Part shown: one piece after another, positions 45,110 through 57,062 of the stretch
Layout of the letters: each line of letters starts with the position of its first letter
Position numbering within the stretch: position 1 is the first letter of the stretch
Source: Archilochus colubris
Lineage: Eukaryota > Chordata > Aves > Apodiformes > Trochilidae
Reading direction: 5' to 3'
NCBI GenBank assembly: GCA_023079485.1
Contig: CM041097.1
Location: 20,629,158-20,693,157, forward strand
DNA: 64,000 nt
Made by a program: the position numbers and the translations under genes
Notes under the pieces: generated by a model
The model's input: only the letters and a program-made list of their open reading frames with translations
The model's database searches: none
What the model was told of the DNA's origin: nothing

Positions 45110-47460
45110 AGGTCCCCATGGGGGGGCTGGTGGCCTGGCTGCCAGAGGAGCACCCAGGGATGGGGAACGTGAGGCACAGAAGTGATTTATTCTCTTAGGC
45201 TCTCACTCAGGATATTTGTCTCAATCCAGATAAATCAAGTGATTTCTCCTCCAGGCTGAGCCCCTGGCCGGGCTGTGTCCTGTCACCTGAACTGACACCA
45301 AGGGCAGTGCCATGACCCCAGCCCTACAGGAAGGAGCTGGGGAGAGGCTCTTTGTTTTCCCTGCCGTTTTCCCCTTCTTTCCTGAGATGCCAGCCAGAGT
45401 TTATTGGTGTCACCTGTCCCTGGGGCCCCCACAGACCCCAGCCAAGCAGTGCCTTGGGTAGGATGCCCAGGAGCAGGTGGATGATGGGCACTCTGGGTGA
45501 GCAGCAGATGGGAAATACTGGGGTGAGGGGGTATAAGGTTTTACCCCCTCCTGACTCCAGGAATGTGTGCTGGGGAGGGGATGTTAATGCTCCAACATTT
45601 ACATCCAACAACCTGCCTGCCTCCCTTTGGATTGTCACCAGCAGAGCAGTTGCAAAGCAATGAATAAATAAACAAATCCCAAGCTGTCTGCAGCAAATAG
45701 AGTAATTTCATCTTATTTGACAGCCCCAGCCCTCTGAATTTGTCCAAGCACGCTGCTAACACACTCTGTTGGTGGAAAGGAGCTGCCTGGTTACTCGACT
45801 CCAGAGTTCTGTGGAAGTAATACATTTGCATGCAAAAAAAAAAATAAAAAAATCCTGTTTTCATAAAGAATTTATTCTACCCTAGCAAAGTATCTGCAAG
45901 CAGCTGTAATAAGCACTGGATTGAATGTAAACTGGTTATTTCCCATCTGGTTCTGAATTACAAAGAGCAGAAATTGTGAGTGAAATAAGCAGATAATTTA
46001 CTGAGATAATGACAATTAAAATTAATTTAATAATTAAAGTTTATTTTTCTCTCACACTCAGGCTTCATCAGGAGAACACACCATCTGCACCATTAAGAGG
46101 AGAAGGTTCTCACTGTTTTCTAACCACATAACCTGCAGATCAGGGGAATCCAAGTGCCCTTGTTACAAGGGCTGTCTGGCAGGTTGTGATGAGGTCTGAG
46201 ATGTATTTATTCATGGCTTTGCCATGCAGGAATGAACCCAACAAGCCATTGCTCCTGAGACAGCTCTGGGCCAGGCAGGCATCCCATAGAGCCATGAATA
46301 GTGCTGAATAATACAGATGAGAGGAGCACTGGGACATGAGAGTTTGCTGTTCCTGCTGGGTTATAATCTGAAGTGCTGGGCTATTGGAAATGTAGGGGGG
46401 GTATTTAGAATTTCTAGCAGAAATTGCAGCAGAATTTCTAAACCCAGATGCATGGGGGGTTTGTTTCTGTGGCTGGGGGATGGGGGTTTCTGTTCTAGGA
46501 CTTTCTACATTTTTCTCATTTTCTGTAACTCAAAGCACTGCCAGTGACAGGGTTTCTTCTCTCGGGTCTCCCTTTTGTCCTCTCTGTCACAAGAAGTTCA
46601 CCCTGCTAACAGGATGCAGCCATATGGGGTGGCAGAAGGCATTTTGCAAATCTAGAAACTAGAAGCATTTGGAGTTCTTATCGGGAGAGAATTCTTTCTG
46701 CAGGGATGAAGGAAAAGAGGAGCCGAGCTGTCCTGTCCAGATTTATTGTGCCTTGCTCCCAGGGAACACACAAGAGCCCTCAGCACCTGGCAGGATGCAG
46801 TGGTCAGCACTGCAGAAAAGGACCTGGGCTGGATTCTCTCCCAGACACAGTTCTGGACCAGCTGCCTTCCACAAGAAGGGAATTTTCTCATTGGTTTCAG
46901 AGAAGCTCGAAACTCAGTTTGTGCATAATGAGTTGTGACATCTCATGTTGGTTTGGTCCTTGCAATCTGGTTATTTCTATGTGGAATGTATCTGGGAAAG
47001 ACATCGACCATTAATAAACCAGAAAATGACAGGAGGAGGGCAGGCAGCTGGGCTGATGATTCATGGGGCTGGGAATGGAGGCAGAGGATGGAGCAGTCTG
47101 AGGAGCTGCTGCAGGATTTGGGGTTTTGCAGGTGCTGTCAGGGCAGTGGCTGCAGCAGAGCCTGGCACAGGGTAATGAATGCTGCCCTCTGCCCTCCCCC
47201 AGGTACCTCACCTGCTTTGGAATGCAGCTTTTTCTATTTTTTTTTTTCCAAGTAGTTAAAAACAGTAAAATAGTCAAGATTTTTTTTTTTTTTTGTGGAG
47301 GCAGAGAAACATCCAGTAGATAAAAGAACCCATCAGGTTCTTCACCTTTCAGAAGAGAGAGAGAAAATTCCCTCAATTAAATTGCAGCTTTGCTACACAG
47401 ACATCATCAGCAGAACCAGCTTCCTGGCTATCACTTACAGAAATCTGCTCTTTCCAACAG
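45110..47460. other. Noncoding unique sequence
   Basis: AT-rich around 45830-46050. A minus-strand 65-codon open frame at 46140-46337 (…LWDACLAQSCLRSNGLLG…) looks slightly protein-like but has no splice or family support. T-rich tracts lie at 47230-47300. Confidence 0.4.
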
Positions 47461-47529
47461 GATCCCCATGGTCTTGCTTCTGCAGTTGCAGTGGAGTGGG
47501 GTCTTTTGGTTTTGATTTTTGTTATCAAG
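47461..47529 (+). CDS. Exon-like segment, 69 nt, hydrophobic peptide (speculative)
   Basis: The acceptor CTGCTCTTTCCAACAG precedes exactly 69 nt that end at TATCAAG|GTAAGAG, a strong donor. The zero-phase frame is open for 23 codons and encodes a membrane-segment-like peptide (ASAVAVEWGLLVLIFVIK). A second frame is also open. A phase-0, multiple-of-three segment with a single transmembrane-like stretch is plausible as a cassette exon, but T-rich sequence readily encodes hydrophobic residues by chance and no partner exon was found. Confidence 0.14.
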
Positions 47530-50500
47530 GTAAGAGAACTGACCGTAAGATTTTTAAAAGTGACTTTTCAGTTGAGTGTTGCAGTTTAAGCAAACAGGAA
47601 ATCTGATGAGGAGGAGCAGTGGCTTCATGCTTCTGTGTGAGGTGGCTGCATACATGATGCATGAGGGCTGCTGCTCTGCTCAGGTCTCTGGGAGACTCAT
47701 TTCTCCAGAACAAGTTTTTAGACTCTTTTTCCCCTGGACATATGTGAACTTCCCAGCCATCAGGGTCACTTACAAAGTCCTCAGCAGGAAAAAAAGAGAA
47801 AGTCTTCCAAGAGAGAGGAGTTATCTAACTGAATATCTATAACTCAGCTGACCTGTGACACCAGCAATCACTGCACAAAACAAGAGGTGAAACTATAACC
47901 TCGGACAGAAAAGCTTGGCTTAGGAGACAGAGTGGAATCAGAACTTCTCTTCCTGCATCTCTGGTCAAAATGTGGCTCGAGTTAGAAACAGCCAAAGGTT
48001 CTTTTTTATCTCAGGATTATTCAATGTACCTTTGGAAATAAATACTTTGTCCAGATCTCATTGCTGTCAGAAAGAGCTTTTCCATTTAGTTTGTGTAAAG
48101 AAGACTGGGGGGACAGCATGAGTTTTAGGTCAGCAAATCCATGCTTTATTAAGTCACTTTGGGAAGTGGTTTCTGCTGCATGTTTGATGTGGGCTGCTCT
48201 GCCATTCCTGAGCTGGGGGAGCATCCTGCAGACCCTGAGATGGTCTCTGGTCCTCTGGCAAGGAAGTGCTGCTGGGTTTGCCCAGCGATGTTGTTCTTTG
48301 TCCAGAAGACCTGGAATGGAAGCACAGTGATTTCAGGGGACAGTTCTTGTCCCAGTTCTCTGCCACTTCCATTCACACTGAGACAAAGCCCTGGTGCTCC
48401 TCAGGTCACACTGCTTTGTCACCCTCTCTCTGCTCGAGACTGAACTTCATCTCACAAGTAAATTAAACAAGCAGCTGAAAAGCTCTCCCTGCAGCTCCAG
48501 GAATCCCTCCTGTGTCTGACTTCCAGGAGCTGTGCTGTAAGGGCTGCACTCTGCTGGTGTCTGGCTGGGTTTCTGCACTGCAGAGGTTAAGTCATTCACC
48601 TATCAATCAAATTGCAGCCACTTTAATTTCTGGATTCATTCTGCAGGTGCCTTTCCCAACACCAAAGGAAATAAATTAAAGGCACACCAGGCCTTGAGGT
48701 GTGCTCGTCAGTGCAGATGTTTTATTCTGGCAATGATGAGTCAAGAACTTAAAGCACTCCATATGACTCCACGATATGTTACTAATTAGAATCAGCTTTG
48801 CATTTACACCAAGCTACCTGGTGCCAGAGTGAAGCTCTGAATGAAGATCAAAGGTGTGTTTCCAGTCCTGCTTCTGATGCAGAAAGGAAAAGGTTTGTGT
48901 CTCCTGTAAGCAAGCAGGGGCCCCATGGATCCCTGGACTGAGCTGTTTCTCCACAGCCCCCGTTTGTCAGTCAGGGCATTCAACCAGGAGTGAATTACAT
49001 GGGTGTGGGATCAGTGTGACTTCTGCCTCTCCTCTGCAGCAGCAGATGAAAGCACTGGATAAGCTAAATTTCATCTGGATGACAGAATAAACCTGGATGA
49101 TTTCAAGGTCCAAACATCAAAGGGTCAAGTCGGTGAAAGCCTTCACCAGCCTCAGCTACAGAAAATTGCTGCTCACCCAGCTGCAAATATCTGACAGGCA
49201 GCCAGACAGCACCTCGGGGACACAGCATGGCAATGGATCAGTGGCACACAGGAGGAAAATCACCACGTGCTGACAACCCACGTCCCTGAGCAGCATCACC
49301 TCGTCCAGAGAACAGAAAGGCCCTAGGAGAAAGGTGCCCCTGGGGTATGAAAACTTACTCAGAGGAAGAGATTAAAATATTCCTGAGCACAAACCTCCTG
49401 GAGCCCGGCAAACAAGAGCACATTCAGAGGGCAGTGATGGGTGTGCTGCAAACTCACACCAGCCCGGAAAGGTTTGTGGTCCCCAAGGTCAAAAGCACAA
49501 ACACAGGAGGACCCAAAAGCCACGGAATTTCAATGGGATTTGTATGACTGCAGCCTTCAGACCCTTTGGAAGCCTTAGGAATAGCCCTCCCCTCTGGGTG
49601 TCTGCTGCAGGGACCCTGCCCAGCTCAGCTCCCAGGCAGGGCTCAGAACTGCAGAGCCACAGCAGGGGTTAACTGGGAGCAGAACAACCCTGTCCCATGG
49701 ACAATGGCTTTCCTTCTTGCCAAGGGGTTTCTCTTCCCTGCAGGAATCCCAGCTCCCTGGTTCACTGCTACCCTGGGGGGATTTCCCTCTCCAGAGGTAC
49801 CCACACCTCCCTTCCTGAGCTTTACTGCTGTAATCCCTGATCCTCACTGACAGCCTTCCTGGAAGGTTTTCCTTCAACACACGTTTCATCTAAATCTGGA
49901 AACATATTTGACAGAAATTCACAGAAAGGTATTTTAAACCGTTTGATGATCCTGAGGCTGTCTACTTGATTCCTAGAAAGAATGTCCTGCTAATATTTTC
50001 TCCCCTTCATGAATAATCCAGAAATCCACAAAGAATTAGACTCAGATTCAGGTGTGCTGTGTGACTGGAAGGGCTCTGCCAAGAGAAGTGCTGTATATGC
50101 TTTATATAACATTAGTAATAATTTCAAGGATAATTTCATGATAGTCATTTAGTAAGCATTAACATGTTAGCAGAGTTAAGGGAAGTTTAATCCTTTAGGT
50201 GATACCACTAAGCATTTGGATGAGTTAATACTTTGCTGCTGTGGTGGCCCTGCCATTCTCAGGCTGGTGCTGGAGTGGTTTGGATGTACAGAGGGGGAAA
50301 CATCTCCCTCAGGAGCCACCGAGCAAATACCCTGCAGCAGAATCAGTTGTCTCATCCCTGACAAGACACAGGCAAGGAAGATGCTGATCTCTAGTTCTGA
50401 GCTGTGGAGATTCACAACCTGCACCGTGTAAAAGGACAGGACTTGTACTTCCTTGTACTGCCTTGCAGTCACTGGTAGCCAAGGCAATGCAAGCCCAGCA

Positions 50501-50671
50501 GCACATGTGCACGGCCTCCAGCACTTCAGAAACAAGACAGCAAAGGAAAATGTCCAGAAAAGCAAAATTCATTGACTTTACTGTCTGCAGGGATGTAGCA
50601 TCACTGCTTGAGGAATTAAAAAATACATTCTAAAGGGTGACAAAGCTGGTGCCACTGCCAGCCCCAGTTAG
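47530..50671. other. Noncoding unique sequence
   Basis: Mixed composition with many short open frames in all directions. No recognised domain, RNA gene or interspersed repeat. AT-rich patch at 50090-50170. Confidence 0.4.
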
Positions 50672-50694
50672 CTGTCTGTCTGTCTGTCTGTCTG
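50672..50694. repeat. (CTGT)n tetranucleotide, about 6 units
   Basis: A perfect CTGT run between CAGTTAG and GGAGAGGGC. Confidence 0.95.
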
Positions 50695-53304
50695 GAGAGG
50701 GCTGGGGGAGGCAGAGGGCCCATATTCCTTTTCTTGGGAGGGATTCCCAGTCAGGCACTGCTGGATTTGTACACTGGATTTCACAGGCAGGACCCATGCA
50801 GGAGGCACAGGGGGATCTCATGTGCATTTTGACTCTCTGTCAGTCACCAGAACTGACAGCCAAGCTAAACAGAAACACTCTGCAGCTCTAATAAAGTTTC
50901 CCAGCCTGTTCTTCTCTTCATTATTTTCATTTTCTGCCTGTTTTACTTACAAAGATCCAACTTGCTCCTTTCTACCAAGCTTCCTTTCTCCCCACACCCA
51001 TTCCTTCCCAGACAGCTCTCCCCCCCTTACCCTCCATCTCCTTTCATACACACAGTGATTTACAGCCCAGAGTAAGGGGGAAGTTTTCCTCAAAGACTTC
51101 AGAGATTTTTGTGCCTCTGATGAAATTTTGTCTTTTTCTGCCTTTGTACTATCCAAAAAAGCTGTTTGCACCTTTCAGGAAAACACCGAAGTGTTGCCCA
51201 ACAAAGTGCCCAAGCTTTGAGCATCTCCCAGTGATGGGGAGAAAACAATTTCAACCTTGATGGTTCTGCATCCCGGGTGACCCCCAGGGGTTGCAGTCCC
51301 TCTCCCAGGAGCAGGCAGCCTGGGGCTGCCTTGTGCTGCCACCCCTAAAGCTACCAAATACCCTCACAGTTACTCAGGAGCTCAGGACTTTGTCAAAGGC
51401 TGTGAAAGCTGGTAAAACCTACCTGGCATTTCCAGGTGTCCCACAGTCCTCCTGACCAGGCTGTGTCCTCTGGAGAGCCCAGGGCCCTGCAAGAGAGAAT
51501 GAACAAAACTATCATCATTCATTTAGCTTTTATTTCCGAGGACCAAAAGAAAACAAAGGGCTTGATTCAACTCTGGAAGGCAGAACAGTCGATTGCCTTT
51601 AGGGGGGAGCAGAGCTGGAATTAAAATGGCATTTTTTAACTTCCCTGGCCCAGATGTTTTGTGTTCTGGCTACAATCCCTGCTGCAGGATGGGATCTGCA
51701 GAGCCCTTTGGGGACCTGTGCAGGGAGAGATGCTGCACAAGCCCTGCTGCTCATTCTCCAGCTGCTGTGAGTGTGTGGAGATGTTTTAGCATCTCAGATG
51801 TCTCCTGGTAACATTACAGCTTTTAATAGAGGATTTGCATTTCAAGCCATGTGGGTTTGCTTCAGTCCTGAGAAGTACAGAACAGGAGTTTAACTAAAAG
51901 GGCTGAGCCTCAGCCCAAGGCAGCAAAGCAGAGTGGGGAAGCCTTTGAACTCTTAGAATCTGGGGTTGCTGTTGCACTGCATCATGTCATAATATAGAAA
52001 TAATCTACAGAAAAACGCTCCTTTTTGTATCCCAAACTCCAGCACTGCATCGTGACAAACAAATAGCATCACTTGTTCTTGTAAATCACCAAAGACACTT
52101 GGTTCATTGCACCTACATTTGCAGTGTGCCCACTGCCTACATTTTCTCAGCTCTACTTTTGAGGAAAAAAAATTATTTTGTCACATATTCAATAATGGAA
52201 ACTCCATATATCTGTTCCACCTCCCATGACTTTATTGTTCTGCTCATCTTTGCCATGAAAAATGATCCATCAAGCAGATATATTCAACTCTTTGTGCAAT
52301 ACTGGGTCACACACCAACAAAAAAAACCCATTCATAGGTTTTCTCCCATTTACTGTTACTCCTTTCTGGAGAAATCACACTGAGAGGGACCCCCTGGGAA
52401 TGAAAACATTGGTCTAATATTGAGGATATTGTGCTTCACTTTACAGCCCTGCTACAGATGTTTGTGTAGCTGTGCCCAAGTCTGTCAGCTCCTGCCTCAG
52501 CTCCTGGTGTGTGCAGTGGAAATGTCTCTGCCAGACCTGTCCAGCTGTTGGAAGTGTCTGCAGCTGGCTGGGAGATCCCTTGGTCCTTCCAAAGACCTTC
52601 TGGGCAACAGGAAAAAGCCAAGTTGAGGCATTCACCTGGAGCACCTGCTTGGATTAGCACAATTTCTGTTTCTTTTCAGCAGAATTTAGATTTGCCAGGA
52701 GGAGCACCTCAGCTGGTGACTGATATCCTTAATTTCCCAGGGCAGATGAAATAAAAGGGAAATTCCCATCCCAGGGATGGACTCAGACCCAGCAGGGTTC
52801 TGAGCTGCCCATCCCAGCAGCACCCCTGTCCCAGCAGCAAGGGGGGGGCTGAGTGGCCCCTCTAACAGGTGAAGCATCTCAGCCTCCAGGCTGGAAATCA
52901 GCCTCTAATTGTTGAAGAATAAGGAGTTTACAGAGAGATTACACCAGGCTCAATTCTCTGGGAGGCTTTCTGTTGATTTTAAAAGGACTAAGGTCAAGCT
53001 CTAGCTGCCTGCTCCAGGGTTTCCTCTGAAACATCTGTGTTTGATCATTGCTGGGTAAAGAATAAAGAATTAATTTAGGTAATGCCTAAGAGGAAGCACT
53101 GAAGTGGGAGCTAGGAATAGGAAACAACAAAGTCTCTCCTTACCTGTTATGATTTCTCATGCAGTGAAAGCAAACAAATACAAAATAAATAAACACAAAA
53201 TATATGACTATAAATAAGTCCTGCCAAGTTCTGGAATGGCTGATGCCATTTTACTTGTGGCATATAAAATGTCTAAATAAATGTGCTAGCTTTGCAAAGA
53301 AATG
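50695..53304. other. Noncoding unique sequence
   Basis: A pyrimidine-rich stretch lies at 50895-51050. AT-rich sequence precedes the TTCC array (53160-53280). A strong minus-strand donor (ATAACAG|GTAAGGAG, about 53143) pairs only with an AT-rich, low-complexity segment. No gene supported. Confidence 0.4.
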
Positions 53305-53939
53305 TCCTTCCTTCCTTCCTTCCTTCCTTCCTTCCTTCCTTCCTTCCTTCCTTCCTTCCTTCCTTCCTTCCTTCCTTCCTTCCTTCCTTCCTTCCTTCCT
53401 TCCTTCCTTCCTTCCTTCCTTCCTTCCTTCCTTCCTTCCTTCCTCTTCCTTCCTTCCTTCCTTCCTTCCTTCCTTCCTTCCTCCCTCCTCCTCTCCTCCT
53501 CCCCTCCTTCCTTCCTTCCTTCCTTCCTTCCTTCCTTCCTTCCTTCCTTCCTTCCTTCCTTCCTTCCTTCCTTCCTTCCTTCCTTCCTTCCTTCCTTCTT
53601 CCTTCCTTCCTTCCTTCCTTCCTTCCTTCTTCCTTCCTTCCTTCCTTCCTTCCTTCCTTCCTTCCTTCCTTCCTTCCTTCCTTCCTTCCTTCCTTCCTTC
53701 CTTCCTTCCTTCCTTCCTTCCTTCCTTCTTCCTTCCTTCCTTCCTTCCTTCCTTCCTTCCTTCCTTCCTTCCTTCCTTCCTTCCTTCCTTCCTTCCTTCC
53801 TTCCTTCCTTCCTTCCTTCCTTCCTCCCTTCCTTCTTCCTCCCTTCCTTCCTTCCTCCCTCCCTCCCTCCCTCCCTCCCTTCCTCCCTTCCTCCCTTCCT
53901 CCCTTCCTTCCTCCCTTCCTTCCTCCCTTCCTCCCTTCC
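53305..53939. repeat. (TTCC)n tetranucleotide array, 635 bp
   Basis: The plus strand is purely pyrimidine. TTCC runs are broken by a CTCTTCC step near 53444, a CCTCCTCCTCTCC patch at about 53481-53506, CTTCTT steps near 53598, 53629 and 53728, and a CCTCC-rich degenerate end from about 53824. The long homopurine/homopyrimidine mirror symmetry suits triplex (H-DNA) formation. Large open frames in several frames (PSFL or GRKE repeats) are artefacts. The exact length in an assembly is often unreliable for such arrays. Confidence 0.98.
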
Positions 53940-56275
53940 ATCACTGCTCTGACAGCTCACAAAGCCACAGCTGATTCCAGAGATGAGCCTTTTGTACAAC
54001 CTGTGGATTTATTGGTTTTTTTCCAGATCAGCATTAGAAATGCACTCCATGAAAAGCAAAAAGTGACGTTTTTGTTCTCCATTCCACAAACAGCTCCTTT
54101 TAGTTCTGCTGGGGGAGTGGGGGCAGTCTGACTTTAAAGGCAGTGTGTCATTAATCATGGATCAGCATGAGTTGCTGACTCAAGACACTTATTTCGTTGC
54201 TTCCTTAAAGGCAAACATTCCTTATATCTAATTATAGAAAAGCCTTATGCTATAGAACATGCAAAGTATCCACAGGAATCTGCCAGACTCATACTGGATG
54301 TGCCATCCCCAGCTCACAGCCTGAGCCCAGCTCTGCTGCAGGGGATGGAGCCTTTCCCCTGGGACCAGCAGAGGAATTGCTGCAGGACAGAGCAGGAGGC
54401 AGCCCCAGGGCCCCTGCTGCCTGCCAGGAGCATCACCAGCTGCTGGGAACTGGGAGAGATGGGAGGGTTCCCAGTTGGGAGCTGCTGCCAGCTGGAGCTC
54501 TGAGCTCAGGACATCACTCCCATTTCTTCCCTGTCTTCTGTTTTTAAGGGACAGAGAGTGTTCTCTAAGGAGTGAACAAGAAATATGTAAGGAATCACCC
54601 GGGCTCACTGAGGGGATGTTTTTTCATTACTATCTAAGGAGAGCTCTCTGGATTATGTTGTTGGATGGTCAGATTTTCCATTTTTGGAGCCAAAGGTTTC
54701 AGCACTTTCTCAATCAACATCCCCATTGATCTGTCATTACTCACTGGAGCTAAGGAGATGCAGTAGGATCAAGGCCAAGTTTAAAACACCAACAGAAGCT
54801 GCCCAGGTTTAGCAGGAGACATGTGCTGGCTGCTTGGCACTGCTGCTTTCCCAGCACACTCACATGGGGACCAGGGCCCTTCCCTGCAGTGTCTCCTGTG
54901 CCAAACGTGTCCCCTGGGGGCTTCACCAAGGGGAAGGAGATGAGATGTCCCAGCCCCAGGCTGGGGGTGCTGCCACATCCCACCCCCAGGGAATGCTCCC
55001 TCTCTGCCCATCACTGATCCCTGCAGTTCCAGGCTGCTCTGCAGGACCCTTGCCACTCTTCAGCCTTCTCCATCTTCTTTGGTCCTTTCAAAACCTCAGG
55101 CAACACAAGCCCACACACATCCTCCTCTAGAAAACTCCATGTGTGTTGACACCTGTGGCATGACAGGGCAGGGCAAACCTTAACCTGCCCACAGGGCTCT
55201 CCCCTCAACCTTTGGCTGTTTTCTCTGGGTTTATTTTACTGTACAGACCCCAAATGCTGCCAGGTGTCCTGCCAGCCAGGATGCTGCAAGGAGGACTGGC
55301 TGGAGGCATCCCCAGGCTGCAGGAGCCTCCAGACAAGATAGATGTTCCCCTGCCATCCTGCCCCTTAACCACCCCACTGCTCTGGGGAGCTGTAATTAAA
55401 GGTGTAGGAGGAGCAGCCCTGGTCTGAATGTTAATCACCAGGATTTCAGCCTCAGAACCAGGCTGCAAATCCCTTCAAGCCCTGGCTGTTTCCAGGAGTA
55501 AGAGAGGATTAGGGGGAGACTTTGCTAAGCTGGGTTTCTGTTTGCTGGAGCTGCAGCAGATGTGGTGCTCCTGTGCATGGCTCTCTGTGGGGACAAATCC
55601 CTGGGACTGCAGCACAAAACCCTAAGGAGCCAGATGGGATTTTTATTCCTGCTGCTGGGTAAGGAGCACAGCAGAGCCAGGCAGGTACCTGGGGGCCCTC
55701 AGCTCAGGGTCTCTGTCCTTAGGGGACAGGGACTTCAGAAGAGGGATGCAGTGGGAAAGGCTGGAGCTTTTCAATAAAGCCTTTTGTTTTCCAAGAGACA
55801 CAGAGCTGAAAGAAAGCCAGCAGAGATAACCCTGCTTCTGATCCTGGCATCCCTGCAGAAGCATCAAACACGTCTGCTCTCAATAGAGACATGGAAAATA
55901 TTATTGTCTCAAACTTCCATCTTTTTGATCAAGGGATTATTGGTTCTGATTTTGTACTAAAAAAGAGTTAAGATTCAATGCAGAAGTAGAGCCACTCATT
56001 AACTCTCTATTCGTTTAAGACAGAGAAGTCAACACCTCCCACAGAGTGGATAAAAAAGTCAATGTAGACAGACTTTCCTTGTAGAGATTGGGGATGAAGA
56101 TTAAAAACATTTGAAAATCAGTCAGCTAAGAGACACCAAGTCCCCGTTGCCAGGCTGGAGTGAGCTGTCCCCAGGCAGGGCAATGAACAGGGGACCCTCC
56201 AGCTGCCCTCACCTCCCAGCCAGAAATGCTTCCCCAAAATGCTGGGCCAGATCTGATTTCACATTTGCTCTGGGG
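53940..56275. other. Noncoding unique sequence
   Basis: GC-rich from 54300 to 55700. An exon-like plus-strand segment near 55556-55660 (acceptor GGAGCTGCAG, donor TGCTGG|GTAAGG) is open in one frame but has a poor pyrimidine tract. No recognised gene or repeat. Confidence 0.4.
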
Positions 56276-56600
56276 GATTTCATATCCACTTCTCATGAAT
56301 ATTTAGAAATTTACTTGGACGTTTTTGTAAATTGATTTTAACCAGAGGGGGAATATTTTCATACACCCTATTTTGAACTTGCAATGCAAATGTTCATGCT
56401 GGAAGCCTCATTAGAAGAATTACAAGTAATATGCCATTAGTGTGTCCAACAAAAAGAAATTAATTCTGAAGATGAACTACAAATGAACTTCAGATCAAGA
56501 ATTGTCTGCACAAATTACTTTGTGATGAACTGAATAGTGAACACTGCAATTCACGACAAGAAAATGAGGCAGAATTTATCAAATAAATTACCTGTGGTTT
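56276..56600. other. AT-rich block, possible conserved noncoding element
   Basis: Unique sequence with TCTCATGAATATTTAG, ATTACAAGTAATATGCC, AAATTAATTCTG and CAAATTACTTTG, no tandem repeats and no coding frame. It contains GCAATGCAAATG, an octamer-like word. Enhancer-like by composition only. Confidence 0.32.
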
Positions 56601-56716
56601 TGCTGTGGTGGTGGTGGAGAGACTTGGGCTGAGTCCCCATTAGGTCCTGTGCTCTTGCTGGGGGAATAAGCTCTGTGTTTTCTGGTTTATTTCTCAGAGT
56701 GGCAAGAAGTGGACAG

Positions 56717-56738
56717 AGATGGAGAGAGAGAGAGAGAA
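56717..56738. repeat. (GA)n microsatellite
   Basis: A short GA run within GGACAGAGATGGAGAGAGAG. Confidence 0.8.
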
Positions 56739-56943
56739 GAGCAACACCAGGTTAAAAGCAGGTGCCAAAGGGCAGATAATTACCTAAAGAAACAAGATCC
56801 AAGCAGGGGCCTCTGGTGGCTTCCAGTCTGCTGCTCTCCAGGGACCTTTTCCTGATGCTTGGACACCACCAAACCCATGGGAGCACCAACCCTGGGCAGC
56901 AGCACCCGCTCTGCTCTGGTGTCCTCTGGCAGTAATGGAGACA

Positions 56944-57062
56944 CAGCCTGCACCCCCGGGATACAGGGACAAATCCTGCACCCCCTGGGATACAGGGACA
57001 CATCCTGAAGCTCCTGGGATACAGGGACACATCCTCCAGCTCCTGGGATACAGGGACCCAGC
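56944..57062. repeat. Minisatellite, 29 bp unit, 4 copies
   Basis: GGGATACAGGGAC recurs at 56958, 56987, 57016 and 57045, exactly 29 bases apart. Linkers alternate CCTGCACCCCC and CCT(G/C)(A/C)AGCTCCT. Open minus-strand frames across it (…SLYPR/CVPVSQ…) are repeat-derived. Confidence 0.95.

Noticed and set aside
46140..46337. 65-codon minus-strand frame with a protein-like look
   Set aside because: Short, no splice signals at its edges, and no recognisable family.
53204..54131. Frames of 216-282 codons over the TTCC array
   Set aside because: Pure TTCC/GGAA sequence cannot form stops. The PSFL and GRKE repeats are translation artefacts.
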